Shown piece by piece: positions 43,545 through 52,398 of a DNA stretch of 64,000 nt. A model generated the notes under the pieces. The model was not told the DNA's origin. It worked only from the letters and a program-made list of their open reading frames with translations, and did not search any database. Source of the stretch: CAVPDE01 sp963702565 (GTDB lineage Bacteria > Desulfobacterota > DSM-4660 > Desulfatiglandales > HGW-15); NCBI GenBank assembly GCA_963702565.1, contig CAVPDE010000019.1, positions 149,605 to 213,604 of the forward strand, given 5' to 3'. A program made the position numbers and the translations under genes. How positions within the stretch are numbered: the stretch's first letter is position 1; every line of letters begins with the position of its first letter.

Positions 43545-44042
43545 ATGAGCAATGAAAAAGTACTTGTCGGCGTGCTGATGGGAAGCAAGTCTGATGCGGA
43601 AGTGATGAAGGGATGCACGGACACCCTTACGGAAATGAAGATTCCCCATGAAGTCAGGGTGCTCTCCGCGCATCGCACTCCGCAGCAGACCAGGGAGTAC
43701 GTGGAGAATGCGGCGCCCCGGGGCATTCACGTCGTGATTGCGGGTGCCGGTTGGGCGGCTCACCTTGCCGGAGTCGTCGCCGCGCACACGACCCTGCCGG
43801 TGATCGGCGTTCCCATCGATTCGTCGCCACTCCAGGGCATGGATTCTCTTCTGTCCACGGTTCAAATGCCTCCCGGCATCCCCGTGGCCACGGTCTCGAT
43901 CGGCAAAGGAGGAGCGACCAATGCCGCCGTGCTGGCTGCGGAGATCCTGGCGCTCAAATTCCCTGAAATCGCCGAAAGGCTGAAAGCCTACAGGGAAGGA
44001 TTGACCAGGAAAGCCTTGGATGCTTCCCAAGCAAAGCTCTGA
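43545..44042 (+). CDS. purE: N5-carboxyaminoimidazole ribonucleotide mutase (class I PurE)
   Basis: The 165-residue protein has the PurE signatures GVLMGSKSDAEVM, SAHRTP (catalytic His) and AGAGWAAHLAGVVAAHT, and moves the carboxylate of N5-CAIR to C4 in purine synthesis. The length is that of class I bacterial enzymes. A GGAG ribosome site lies eight bases before the ATG. It is not next to purK here; the gene is followed by an inverted repeat and a Sua5-type gene. Confidence 0.95.
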   Translation: MSNEKVLVGVLMGSKSDAEVMKGCTDTLTEMKIPHEVRVLSAHRTPQQTREYVENAAPRGIHVVIAGAGWAAHLAGVVAAHTTLPVIGVPIDSSPLQGMDSLLSTVQMPPGIPVATVSIGKGGATNAAVLAAEILALKFPEIAERLKAYREGLTRKALDASQAKL

Positions 44043-44049
44043 ACCCATT

Positions 44050-44139
44050 GAATCACGAAAGCACGAAAGGGGGAAAGCACGAAAGAAGTGTTGGTTTTTT
44101 CGTGACTTCAAAATTTCGTGCTTCGTATTTTGTATTTTT
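44050..44139. repeat. Inverted repeat of GCACGAAA-type units
   Basis: The left arm repeats CACGAAAG (ATCACGAAAGCACGAAAG, GAAAGCACGAAAG); the right arm has the complements (TTTCGTGCTTCGT). Together they form an imperfect long stem between purE and the Sua5-type gene. Confidence 0.65.
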
Positions 44140-44142
44140 CCT

Positions 44143-44778
44143 ATGCCTGCTCGTGTTCTCAAGACAGACACTCAAGACAACCTTCAAAGGGCTATCCACG
44201 AAGCCTCCAAGGTGATCCTTTCCGGTGGTGTGGTCGCCGTTCCCACAGAGTCCTTTTATGGCCTGGCGGTCCATGCGCTGAATGAGAAAGCGATCGAGCG
44301 CCTCTTTGCCGTGAAAGGCCGGCGGGAAGACAATCCTCTTCTCATTCTCCTCGCCTCCAGAGAAACCCTTGGTTCCTACGTGACAGAAGTCTCGGACAGG
44401 ACATGGAAACTGATGGAACGCTTCTGGCCGGGGGGGCTTACCATGGTGTTCCTTGCACACCCCATCCTGCCGCCGTCGCTCACCGCGGGCAAAGGAAAGA
44501 TAGGGGTTCGCCTGTCCGGCCATCCTGTTCCAAGGGCACTTGCAGAGGCAGTGGGCAGTCCTGTCACAGGCACCAGTGCCAACCGGTCCGGTCAACCGAG
44601 TTGCTCAACAGCAGAGGAGGTGATCGAGGTCCTCGGCGAAGACATTGATCTGATCCTGGACGGGGGAAGGACCCCTGGAGGAAAAGGGTCCACGGTTCTG
44701 GATGTGACGCTCGATCCTCCTGTGGTCCTGAGAGAGGGGATCGTGTCACGCGAGGAACTCAAGCCTTTTCTGACCTGA
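44143..44778 (+). CDS. L-threonylcarbamoyladenylate synthase (Sua5/YrdC/YwlC family)
   Basis: From the ATG at 44143 the product has 211 residues. The motif GGVVAVPTESFYGLAVHA and the later KGRREDNPLLILLAS match the YrdC/Sua5 core, with SANRSGQPS at the active site. It makes threonylcarbamoyl-AMP for t6A modification of tRNAs that read ANN codons. The longer frame from 44020 translates the upstream repeat and was rejected. Confidence 0.92.
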   Translation: MPARVLKTDTQDNLQRAIHEASKVILSGGVVAVPTESFYGLAVHALNEKAIERLFAVKGRREDNPLLILLASRETLGSYVTEVSDRTWKLMERFWPGGLTMVFLAHPILPPSLTAGKGKIGVRLSGHPVPRALAEAVGSPVTGTSANRSGQPSCSTAEEVIEVLGEDIDLILDGGRTPGGKGSTVLDVTLDPPVVLREGIVSREELKPFLT

Positions 44779-45125
44779 AGGTTTAAAGAAGCCTTTACCG
44801 TGCCACGACCCTGAAAAAGAGACCGCTCCCAGGTTGCTCAAGAACGCTCAGGTACAAGGCGTCCGACAATCTTTATCCGGCGGCAAGAGGAGTGAGTCGT
44901 ACAGTCCAGTACGTCGCAGCGACTCGCCCTGTTAAATCGGCTCCGCCGTCCCGCCTCGCGGGAATGTAACAGGGCGATGCGTGAGGGCAACACCGCCCTT
45001 CGACGTTGCCCCTCGATTCTACTCGGGGCGGTGAGCCTGTCGAACCGCTCAGGGCCATGAGCCCGTCGAATGGTAGAGGGGTGTTTTTCAGCAACCTGGT
45101 AACCAAAGAAGAAGGAGATAGAGCT
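44779..45125. repeat. Intergenic repeat-rich stretch of 347 bases
   Basis: No gene is supported. It includes a segment with CAAGGCGTCCGACAATC and a GTACGTCGCAGCGACTC-like inverted part. Close to the next gene are two copies of a GAGCCTGTCGAACCG-type sequence (45031 and 45058, the second as GAGCCCGTCGAATGG), resembling the widespread CCTTCGACAGGCTCA family of bacterial repeats. Confidence 0.5.
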
Positions 45126-45440
45126 ATGGCATCTGATGAGCGAATTCTTGTCACGGTTTTCTTGCGCCACGATCAGTCCAAGCCTCTTGAGGAGATCATG
45201 GCCCACACGAAGAAGACCGGCTTTTACCGTGATTTCCCCCCCGAAGGTTGTGAACTCGTGTCTTGGGTGGTGGCCATGTCCTTCGGTTTCATCATCCAGC
45301 TGCTGGTTCAGCCTAATGCCTTGCGCAGCCTGAATCGCTTCATGGAGCAGAAAGCGTGGGGACCCTTTCGCTACGAGGTCTTTCCTTCTTACGACTTCAA
45401 GCCCATAGCTGAGAAGTTCAAGAAAGAACACTCAGAATAG
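45126..45440 (+). CDS. Small conserved-looking protein of unknown function
   Basis: A clear AAGGAGAT ribosome site precedes the ATG at 45126, giving 104 residues. The sequence has an initial strand (RILVTVFLRH), a hydrophobic helix around VVAMSFGFIIQLLVQP and a C-terminal charged helix. It resembles no family that I recognise; a ferredoxin-like alpha/beta fold is possible. It sits at the edge of the catabolic block and is convergent with the FGGY kinase, so it could belong with it. Confidence 0.65.
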   Translation: MASDERILVTVFLRHDQSKPLEEIMAHTKKTGFYRDFPPEGCELVSWVVAMSFGFIIQLLVQPNALRSLNRFMEQKAWGPFRYEVFPSYDFKPIAEKFKKEHSE

Positions 45441-45530
45441 CAGAGAGCTGACAGCGAAGAGCGTAGAGTAAGAAGCAAAGGCCTCCCTTTATCTGGCTCT
45501 GCGCTCTAAGCTCTCTGCTCTATGCTTCTT
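45441..45530. repeat. Inverted repeat of GAGCTnAGAGC-type units
   Basis: The left arm GAGAGCTGACAGCGAAGAGC and the right arm GCTCTGCGCTCTAAGCTCTC pair imperfectly around 45483. The right arm runs to the stop of the kinase gene. Confidence 0.6.
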
Positions 45531-46863
45531 TTAGGTGTTTCAACCCGAGAAGGGCTGCCCCTTTCATGGAAGACTCCTCCTGATGGCGGTACTCGCAGTC
45601 CCTCATCCACCTTTTTTTTGCGCGGATCAGGACAGGGCTCACGGCCCCGCCCGTGACGTGAACCTCGCCGGCCAGCGGGAACTGAGCACTGATTTCCTCC
45701 AGATGGGCCCGCTGGTAATGGCACAAACCTCTGACGAGGGCCGCGAGAAGTTCTTCGCGAGTGGTTTCTGCGGTCAAACCTGCAAAAGAAGCCCTTAGAG
45801 GCTCGAGGGAATAACGGGATCCCATGAGATAGGGAACATAAGTCACACCGCTTTCCCGTTCCAGCCACGAGTCCACGGCTCCAGGAATGAAATGGCGGTG
45901 ATAGTCGTCAACCGTCATTTCACTGCAAAAGAGGGTCCTGAACCACTCCAGAGCAGTGCCGCCTGCATTCATGACATAGAGAGTGAGCCATCGGCCCGGG
46001 ATCACGTGGGTTCGCACATTGTAGTTTTTCGAAGAAAGACATTCCGGGAGACAGACCAGGGTGATTTCACAGGTGCCGTTGACGTTGATCACTTCACCGG
46101 GCTCCTGCACTCCTACCGAGTAGGCGGCTAGAACCGCATCATTTCCTCCAATGACCACCGCAGGTTCTCTCGCAAAACCCAGTTCAAGAGCGATCTTGGG
46201 CGTTACCCGCCCCGTGCTGCCGTGAGAAGGAATGACCCTGGGAAGCTTGTCCACGGAGAGGCCGAAAGCTCCGGCAATGTGTTCATTCCATCGGAGGTTG
46301 TTATCATTCGTGTTGTAGAGCGCGGTCAGGGAGGCGGAGGAGGGGTCAATGGCAAATCGGCCTGTAAGCCATCGAGCCATGTAGGTATTGGAATGGCCGA
46401 AGACGCAAGCCTTCTCGAAAAGCTCGGGATGATGGTCCTTGATCCAGAGGATACTGGCAAGAGAACATCCGCCGGCCACGGGCATGTTGCCTGTGACCGT
46501 CATGAGGGTATTTAATCCGACGGTTTCGATAATGTGCTCCGCCTGCTTGCGTGACCGTTGGTCCAGCATGAGAATAGCAGGATACAGAGCGTTGCCCTCA
46601 CGGTCCATGGCCGTCAAACCGGGCGTGGTGCCTGAAAACGAAATGACCTCTACCTCGGCCATCCAATCCCTCAGATGGCGGCAGCCGTCAACAAACGCCT
46701 GACGCCAGAGGGCTGGATCGATGTCGCTGAAAAGACCGTCGTTGTAAGTGTGAACCGGGTAGGTCTTCGAAAAGCCGGCGAGCATCATCAGGTCGCCTTG
46801 TTCTTCCCTGAAGACGCCCATTTTCATTCCTGTGGTCCCGACATCAACACCAAGAAGGGTCAT
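45520..46863 (-). CDS. FGGY-family carbohydrate kinase (xylulokinase-like)
   Basis: The 447-residue protein has the ASKHA layout: phosphate 1 motif GVDVGTTGMKMGVF, SFSGTTPGLTAMD, the adenosine-side motif VNVNGTCEI-like region (GEVINVNGTCEITLVC) and a C-terminal VHVTGGAVSP. FGGY kinases phosphorylate sugars or polyols such as xylulose, ribulose, gluconate or erythritol. It ends with MKGAALLGL, as typical of the family. It sits in the catabolic block, divergent from the dehydrogenase operon, and may phosphorylate a product of it. Confidence 0.88.
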   Translation of the reverse strand: MTLLGVDVGTTGMKMGVFREEQGDLMMLAGFSKTYPVHTYNDGLFSDIDPALWRQAFVDGCRHLRDWMAEVEVISFSGTTPGLTAMDREGNALYPAILMLDQRSRKQAEHIIETVGLNTLMTVTGNMPVAGGCSLASILWIKDHHPELFEKACVFGHSNTYMARWLTGRFAIDPSSASLTALYNTNDNNLRWNEHIAGAFGLSVDKLPRVIPSHGSTGRVTPKIALELGFAREPAVVIGGNDAVLAAYSVGVQEPGEVINVNGTCEITLVCLPECLSSKNYNVRTHVIPGRWLTLYVMNAGGTALEWFRTLFCSEMTVDDYHRHFIPGAVDSWLERESGVTYVPYLMGSRYSLEPLRASFAGLTAETTREELLAALVRGLCHYQRAHLEEISAQFPLAGEVHVTGGAVSPVLIRAKKRWMRDCEYRHQEESSMKGAALLGLKHLKEA

Positions 46864-46904
46864 GGCATGGCCTCGTGTCGCTCACGGTTGTGGGTCTCGA
46901 AGGT

Positions 46905-47779
46905 TCAGGCCTCTCCCAATAGGTCCTCACGGTCGGCTACCCTGAGATGGGCCTCAAGGGATCGGATCACGATAGGGATCAGGGCCGTTTGGGGAAGATT
47001 CATCGCGTGGAGAACCTGGGAGGCGAAAGCCGTCAAATCCGCGTCCGGTGATCCAGCTCTTACTCGGCGGACCAGGTCGTGCACTTGTTGAAAGTGGAGC
47101 AGGCCTTCCTCCATGAGAGAATAGACCTGTTCCCCGTGTCGCGGCTCGTCCCAGGATGCGAGCAACGTGGTGAGCCCCTTCCCTGCTTCAGCTTCCGGAT
47201 GGAGTCGATGGAGGAGAGGACGTCGTCGTAGATGGGAACAGCGCCTCGCATGGGGATGGCATCTGCAGAAAACAACAGGCCCGTCGGCTCAAGAACCAGG
47301 GAGACAGACCCTTTGGAGTGGCCCGGCGTGTGAATGATTCTCAGGGTGAGACCCTCTCCCAAATCCAACGTGTCCCCGTCCTTGAGAATCTGATCGACCT
47401 TCACAGAGCCCTCCACCAGGGAATACAAATTCAGAATAGGCCTTTCCCGGTATTGAAGATCCACGTCTTCGATCCAGGGTTTGTCCATGGAGTGGGCAGC
47501 GATCTGGCAGCCGGTTTCTTTTTGAACTGTCCGGGCCCCGCCCATATGGTCGGGGTGGGCATGGGTCAGAACCAGCCTGTTGATGTCGCGGGGATCTCGC
47601 CCTGTTTGTCTCACGTCATCGGAGAGGACACGATAAGAAGAGGAGACGCCGGAGTCGACGAGGCAGATTTTTCGACCATAGATGAGATAAGCATAGACAA
47701 AACGATCCAGCATTTTTCCTGAGCCGGCAGCGAGTTCGAATGGGATTTTGACGGCGTGAACGTGTTTCGTAACCTCCAA
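46905..47779 (-). pseudogene. Frameshifted metallo-beta-lactamase-fold hydrolase
   Basis: From a TTG at 47779 (AGGAGG five bases upstream) the first frame encodes FVYAYLIYGRKICLVDSGVS, the zinc motif THAHPDHMGGA, HTPGHSKGSV and LLFSADAIPM. It continues after about 47174-47182 in the next frame (LASWDEPRHGEQVYSLMEE and a helical C-terminus). One missing base in the GGGAAGGGGC region would explain it. The intact protein would be a glyoxalase II-like hydrolase of about 290 residues. The damage may be real or a sequencing error. It is upstream of the kinase on the same strand. Confidence 0.75.
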
Positions 47780-47864
47780 ATTCTCCCTCCTGATCAACCG
47801 ATTTTTTTGAAAAAGCGACTTGGGTTGTCCGCCGGACCACCTTCCTTTTCTCTGATCCTGAGGG

Positions 47865-47880
47865 TGGCATCCATCTTGCT
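47865..47880 (+). promoter_or_regulatory. Sigma-54 (-24/-12) promoter of the catabolic operon
   Basis: TGGCATCCATCTTGCT fits TGGCAC-N5-TTGCW with one mismatch and GG-N10-GC spacing. It lies about 84 bases before the dehydrogenase ATG and in the gap divergent from the metallo-hydrolase gene. Confidence 0.65.
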
Positions 47881-47884
47881 CAAA

Positions 47885-47901
47885 TGTGCAAAAGATGCAC
47901 A
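47885..47901. promoter_or_regulatory. 17-bp palindrome, putative operator
   Basis: TGTGCA and TGCACA flank a 5-base spacer, a perfect inverted repeat 4 bases downstream of the sigma-54-like -12 box. A dimeric repressor of either divergent operon could bind here. Confidence 0.5.
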
Positions 47902-47963
47902 ATTGACATGTCTATGCCGTGTGTGGGAGAGTGTCAAGGAAAAATGGCGGGAGGATCACGCTG

Positions 47964-49037
47964 ATGAACATACCGAAAAAGATGAAAGCGGTTGTGTTGA
48001 TGGGACCGAACAAAGTGGAGGTTCAGGACGTGGAGACACCCGTACCTGGCCCCCAGGACATTCTGATTAACGTGCAGGCGACGGCCGTGTGCGGAAGTGA
48101 CGTGAGCTTGATGGCCAAACCCTGGGAAGCACAACCGCCCTATGGGTCGTTCATTATCGGCCATGAGTATGCAGGAATCGTTGCGGCTGTGGGCTCCACG
48201 GTGGATGAATTCCAGGTAGGCGACCGGGTCGCGGTGGAAGCGAGCTATGGCTGCGGCCGTTGCAGGAATTGCCGGCTGGGCTACTACACAGCCTGCTTGA
48301 ACTACGGCAACCGTCAGAGAGGGCACCGAGCCAACGGCTTCACCACCAACGGAGGGTTTGCACAGTATGCGGTGAACCACATCAATACAGTGCACAAGAT
48401 TCCTGACAGCGTGGAGTTCAATGAAGCGGCCCTCATCACCAATCTCGGATGCATCCTGTACGGGTTCCAGACCGTCGGCGGCTACGTGGTCGGGGACAGC
48501 GTGGCTGTCGTTGGGCCCGGACCCCTGGGTCTGGTCTCTGTGGGTGTGGCGCGCGCACTCTGTGCGGGGAAAATCTTTCTCGTTGGAACACGGGACAGCC
48601 GCCTCCAGATGGGAAAGGCCATGGGCGCTGACCGGCTGATCAACATTAACCAGGAGAACGCGATCGAAGTGATTCGAAGGGAGACCCAGGGCATGGGCGC
48701 CGACCTGGTCATCGAGTCTTCAGGCGCCACCACCGGACCCCAGATGGCCGTGGAGATGTGCAAGCGTATGGGCAAGGTCCTTCTGGTGGGATACCCGGAG
48801 GAGCCGGCTCCGGTCAATTTTTCTATGATGGGCATGCGCAACGTTCACATCTTTTCGGTTCGAGGCGAAGGCTGGGCCAACTGCGGCCGAGGCATTTCGC
48901 TTCTCTCCCAGGGCCGCATTTCCCTGAAGCCTCTTGCGACTCACTCCTTTCCTCTCGGCCAGATCGAAGAAGCGTTCAGAACTTTTACGGAGAGGATCGG
49001 GGGAGCGATCAAGGTCATTGTTCATCCCAATGCCTAG
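47964..49037 (+). CDS. Zinc-dependent medium-chain alcohol/polyol dehydrogenase (IolM-like)
   Basis: From the ATG at 47964 (GGGAGGA upstream) the product has 357 residues. It has the catalytic zinc motifs AVCGSDVSL and GHEYAGIV, the structural-zinc cysteine cluster CGRCRNCRLGYYTAC, and the NAD fold GPGPLGLVSVGVAR. It should oxidise a secondary alcohol of a sugar or cyclitol. The pairing with a creatininase-family hydrolase resembles the scyllo-inosose 3-dehydrogenase plus hydrolase pair (IolM/IolN) known from Thermotoga and Paracoccus inositol catabolism, so a cyclitol ketone is a candidate substrate. It is the first gene after the sigma-54-like promoter. Confidence 0.88.
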   Translation: MNIPKKMKAVVLMGPNKVEVQDVETPVPGPQDILINVQATAVCGSDVSLMAKPWEAQPPYGSFIIGHEYAGIVAAVGSTVDEFQVGDRVAVEASYGCGRCRNCRLGYYTACLNYGNRQRGHRANGFTTNGGFAQYAVNHINTVHKIPDSVEFNEAALITNLGCILYGFQTVGGYVVGDSVAVVGPGPLGLVSVGVARALCAGKIFLVGTRDSRLQMGKAMGADRLININQENAIEVIRRETQGMGADLVIESSGATTGPQMAVEMCKRMGKVLLVGYPEEPAPVNFSMMGMRNVHIFSVRGEGWANCGRGISLLSQGRISLKPLATHSFPLGQIEEAFRTFTERIGGAIKVIVHPNA

Positions 49038-49182
49038 AGGAGGCGGAGTAGGATTGAGAATCGCGCCAAGGAACTGCTCTTCCTTCTGAGGCACGGAGCT
49101 CTCGTCAAGGAAGAGAGAGCTTTCAAGCAGACGGCGGGACGGAAGACGCCGTGAGTCAATACGTTATTAGGGAGGTGTTGTC

Positions 49183-50277
49183 ATGGCAGAAGGGGAATGT
49201 CGCTTGCCGTTTGAGAATACGGGCGTAGGTAAACTGAAGGAACGGATTTTCAATCTGAGGGATGACCAGGTTTGGGCCTTGCTCAAGGAGTACGAAGTTC
49301 CTTCTCAGGGAGAGTTGGAGAAGCCAGGGTCTTACATTCAGAACACGGTGAGAAAGAAACTCATCGAGAACCGCAGGAGAAATGACATCGTCATCGTGCC
49401 TGTCGGTTCGACGGAGAATCACGGCAGGCACACGGTCGGCGGATTTGACACGCTGCTGGTGACCCGGATTGCCGAAGCGGTTCGGCGGAAGCAGAGGAAG
49501 GCTGGGAAACCTCCGGTGAATCTGGCCTGGCCCATCAACTACGGGGTGCATCCGCCGTGGCACCAGGGAATGTACGGCACGGTCATGGTGAGCGATGAAG
49601 CTTTTGAACAAACCATCATGCACGTCATGTACGGCTTGTGGAACGACGGATTTCGAAAGCAGATCTGGATCAACAACCACGCGCAGCAGAACGAGATTGA
49701 AAAAGCGGTGAAACGGTTCATGAACACCTATCAGCTACCGGGTTTTTACCTTGCCCTTGAGTGGCACCGGGCTGTGCGGGAATTTTTCGAAACCAGGGAG
49801 CATGGGGGCAAGCTGGAGGATCGGTTTGTCCATGCCGATGAAGCGGAGACGTCCCTGGGGTTGGAATTGTTTCCTGAGATGGTGGACATGAGCGTTGCCC
49901 AGGACACAGGGCCCATGGCCAATTACACCTACCTGCCGGATGGGCACTTCGACAAGTCCGTGGAGGATCTGCTGAGGCCGAACACCTACAGGTCCAGGGC
50001 CGGGGACCTGCCCCTGGAACTGGTTGCGACGCCGGAAGGAGTGGTGGGGAAAGCGAGCAAGGGCGCAGCGGGGAAGACGGTGCGGGCCGTGCTGGCCATC
50101 TGTGAGTACCTGGATCTCCTTTGCGATGACATTCTCGAGACATGGCCTGCGGGAGCAGTGCCTGATCCGGAGAGCACGACCTTCCGGACGAACAAGGAGA
50201 TGGAACCGTATCTCAAAGAGCCAGGCAGCAAGGGTTGGAAATCGGTTTACTCGCTGCCCAGGATCGGCCCCTATTGA
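49183..50277 (+). CDS. Creatininase-family hydrolase, IolN-like (ring-opening candidate)
   Basis: The 364-residue protein has the creatininase-family metal motifs in modified form: PVGSTENHGRHTVGGFD (Glu, His, Asp), WINNHAQQNE where most members have NGHGGN, and ADEAETSLGLELFPEMVD. It has an N-terminal extension of about 60 residues. Family members hydrolyse cyclic amides. IolN-type members are reported to open the ring of a diketo-inositol, which fits the neighbouring dehydrogenase, transketolase and dehydratase. I infer a cyclic dione or lactam substrate. GGGAGGTG precedes the ATG. Confidence 0.8.
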   Translation: MAEGECRLPFENTGVGKLKERIFNLRDDQVWALLKEYEVPSQGELEKPGSYIQNTVRKKLIENRRRNDIVIVPVGSTENHGRHTVGGFDTLLVTRIAEAVRRKQRKAGKPPVNLAWPINYGVHPPWHQGMYGTVMVSDEAFEQTIMHVMYGLWNDGFRKQIWINNHAQQNEIEKAVKRFMNTYQLPGFYLALEWHRAVREFFETREHGGKLEDRFVHADEAETSLGLELFPEMVDMSVAQDTGPMANYTYLPDGHFDKSVEDLLRPNTYRSRAGDLPLELVATPEGVVGKASKGAAGKTVRAVLAICEYLDLLCDDILETWPAGAVPDPESTTFRTNKEMEPYLKEPGSKGWKSVYSLPRIGPY

Positions 50278-50285
50278 GGCTTTTC

Positions 50286-52310
50286 ATGTCGCAAAAGAAA
50301 TTCCTGGATGAAGCAGGGGAGATCAACCGGCTGAAACTCATTGCCGCTAGGATTCGAAAGAATGCCCTGGAAAACATCACCAAGACAAAAGCAGGGCATC
50401 CGGGTGGTTCTCTCTCCGTAGCCGACATCCTCACCGCTCTTTATTTCGGACGCACCTGTGACCCTGAATCGGGGTTGTGGGAAAACATCCTGCGCTACGA
50501 CCCGACCGATCCCCTCTGGCCGAACCGCGACCGCCTGGTTCTGAGCAAAGGACATGCTGCTCCGGCGCTTTATGCGGCGCTTGCCCAGGCCGGATTTTTC
50601 AGCGAAGACCTTCTCAAAATCTACCGCAAGATAGACTCGCCGCTGGAGGGCCATCCTGCCATGTACAGAGTCCGCGAAGAGGATGGACGACGGGTCGAGC
50701 ACGGCACCAAAGGGGTGGATTTCAGCACGGGCTCTCTGGGCCACGGCCTGTCCGCCGGAGCAGGCATGGCTTTGCATGCAGAAGTTTACGGGTATGATTA
50801 CCACGTGTATGTCATTCTGGGTGACGGGGACATGCAGGAAGGCATGACCTGGGAAGCTTGCCTGACCATCCCGAACAAAGGATTGAACAAGGTCTGCGGG
50901 ATCTTGGACTGCAACCGTTTGCAGGTGGACGGAAGAACCGATGACATCAACCGGCTGGATCCTCTGGCACGGAAACTGGAAGCGTTTAACTGGGAAGTGA
51001 AGGAGATCGACGGCCATGACTTCTACGCGTTGCTCGATGCGCTGGACGAGTTCAAGAGAAGTCGAAGCGAGAAAGCGCAGCCGCTGATGATCCTCGCCAA
51101 CACGATCAAAGGCAAAGGCGCCTCGGAAATCGAAGATGTCTGTAAATACCATGCGGTCCCGTTGAACGACGAAGAGTACGGGCGGGCTGAGACAGAATGT
51201 TTGGCTTTGATCGACAACCTGGATAAGAAGGTTTCCGCGCAAGCCCAGGGCGGAGTCAAAGTAAAGCCGGTGGTCAAACGATCTGCTCAGGCGAAAGAGC
51301 AGAATCTTGGTGAGATCATCCGCCGGAATCCTTGCCAGTCGTACCGTGAGCCCACAGCGACAAGAATGGGATATGGGAATGCCCTTGTCCGGCTCGGGGA
51401 GTACGAGAGGATTTTTGTGCTGAACGCCGATCTCATGGGCGCTTGCGGGGCTACGGCATTTTGTGAGAAGTATCCTGAAAACGCAGAGGAGCCGCTCAGA
51501 AGGCGTTCCATGAACGTGGGGGTGCAGGAAGCCAACATGATGACCATGGGCGCTGCCATGGCCGCTTGCGGCAAGATCCCTGTGGTGAACAGCTTTGGGG
51601 TCTTTTCAACGGGCCGGGCCTGGGAAATGGTTCGGCAGGACATTGCCTATCCCAGTCTCAACGTCAAGATCATCGGCAGTCACACGGGAATCGCGTTGGG
51701 GGAATACGGGGTGAGTCATCAGGCCATTGCGGATGTGGGAGCCATGCGCATTCTCCCGGGCATCGTCATTGTCGAGCCGTCGGATGCCATTCAGGCCGAT
51801 TTGCTTTTTGAAAAGGTGCTCCAGTATGACGGTCCGGCGTATTTCCGGGTAGGCCGGAATCCAACGCCCCTTGTCTACGTTGAGGACAATGCCTTCAGGG
51901 TGAATCCGATGAAGGAGTTTGAAATCGGGAAGGGATACAGGATCAAGGAGGGAAAAGACATCACCCTCATCAGCTCGGGGCCGATTCTGATCGAGGCGTT
52001 GAAGGTTGCGAGCCTGGTAAAAGAGAGCGTTGCGGTGATCGATATGCCTACGATCAGGCCTGTGGATGAGGGATTGGTTGAAGAAGCAGCCAGGCAAACA
52101 GGAAGGATCTGCACGATCCAGGACCATTATGAAAACGGCGGACTGAGGGACGAAGTGATGACTGTGATCACATCTCGAAGGATCCCTGTGCAGTTGGATC
52201 ATGTTGCTTTGTCCGGATTTGCAAAATCAGGGAGCCCCGCAGACCTCTATGACCGGTTCGGTCTTTCCGCGAGAAGGATTATAGAAAAGCTGAAGCTTAC
52301 ACTAAAGTAG
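50286..52310 (+). CDS. Transketolase (N- and C-type halves in one chain)
   Basis: The 674-residue protein starts eight bases after the hydrolase. The N-terminal half has TKAGHPGGSLS, SKGHAAPALY and the thiamine-diphosphate motif GDGDMQEGMTWE. The C-terminal half from about residue 360 has the pyrimidine domain (NVGVQEANMMTMGAAMAACG) and the transketolase C-domain (GPILIEALKVASLV). An alanine/lysine-rich linker of about 40 residues joins the halves, as if two split subunits had fused. It moves two-carbon ketol units between sugar phosphates. Its presence in a small catabolic operon suggests a dedicated role in entering the pentose phosphate pathway. Confidence 0.9.
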   Translation: MSQKKFLDEAGEINRLKLIAARIRKNALENITKTKAGHPGGSLSVADILTALYFGRTCDPESGLWENILRYDPTDPLWPNRDRLVLSKGHAAPALYAALAQAGFFSEDLLKIYRKIDSPLEGHPAMYRVREEDGRRVEHGTKGVDFSTGSLGHGLSAGAGMALHAEVYGYDYHVYVILGDGDMQEGMTWEACLTIPNKGLNKVCGILDCNRLQVDGRTDDINRLDPLARKLEAFNWEVKEIDGHDFYALLDALDEFKRSRSEKAQPLMILANTIKGKGASEIEDVCKYHAVPLNDEEYGRAETECLALIDNLDKKVSAQAQGGVKVKPVVKRSAQAKEQNLGEIIRRNPCQSYREPTATRMGYGNALVRLGEYERIFVLNADLMGACGATAFCEKYPENAEEPLRRRSMNVGVQEANMMTMGAAMAACGKIPVVNSFGVFSTGRAWEMVRQDIAYPSLNVKIIGSHTGIALGEYGVSHQAIADVGAMRILPGIVIVEPSDAIQADLLFEKVLQYDGPAYFRVGRNPTPLVYVEDNAFRVNPMKEFEIGKGYRIKEGKDITLISSGPILIEALKVASLVKESVAVIDMPTIRPVDEGLVEEAARQTGRICTIQDHYENGGLRDEVMTVITSRRIPVQLDHVALSGFAKSGSPADLYDRFGLSARRIIEKLKLTLK

Positions 52311-52380
52311 CGAGTGACGAGAAACGAGAGAAAACAAATCGGCTCCACGGGTGACTTGTCACTCGTCACCTGTCACACTC
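52311..52380. repeat. Inverted repeat of GTGACGAGT-type units
   Basis: GCGAGTGACGAGAAACGAG and GACTTGTCACTCGTCACC pair imperfectly. It separates the transketolase and dehydrogenase genes. Confidence 0.55.
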
Positions 52381-52398
52381 TTTGAAAGGAGTTCTGCA

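Noticed and set aside
44838..45431. 197-residue minus-strand frame
   Set aside because: Antisense to the small 104-residue gene and to repeat sequence, with no domain.
47060..47190. Programmed -1 frameshift in the metallo-hydrolase gene
   Set aside because: No classic slippery heptamer or downstream pseudoknot was apparent; a single missing base is simpler.
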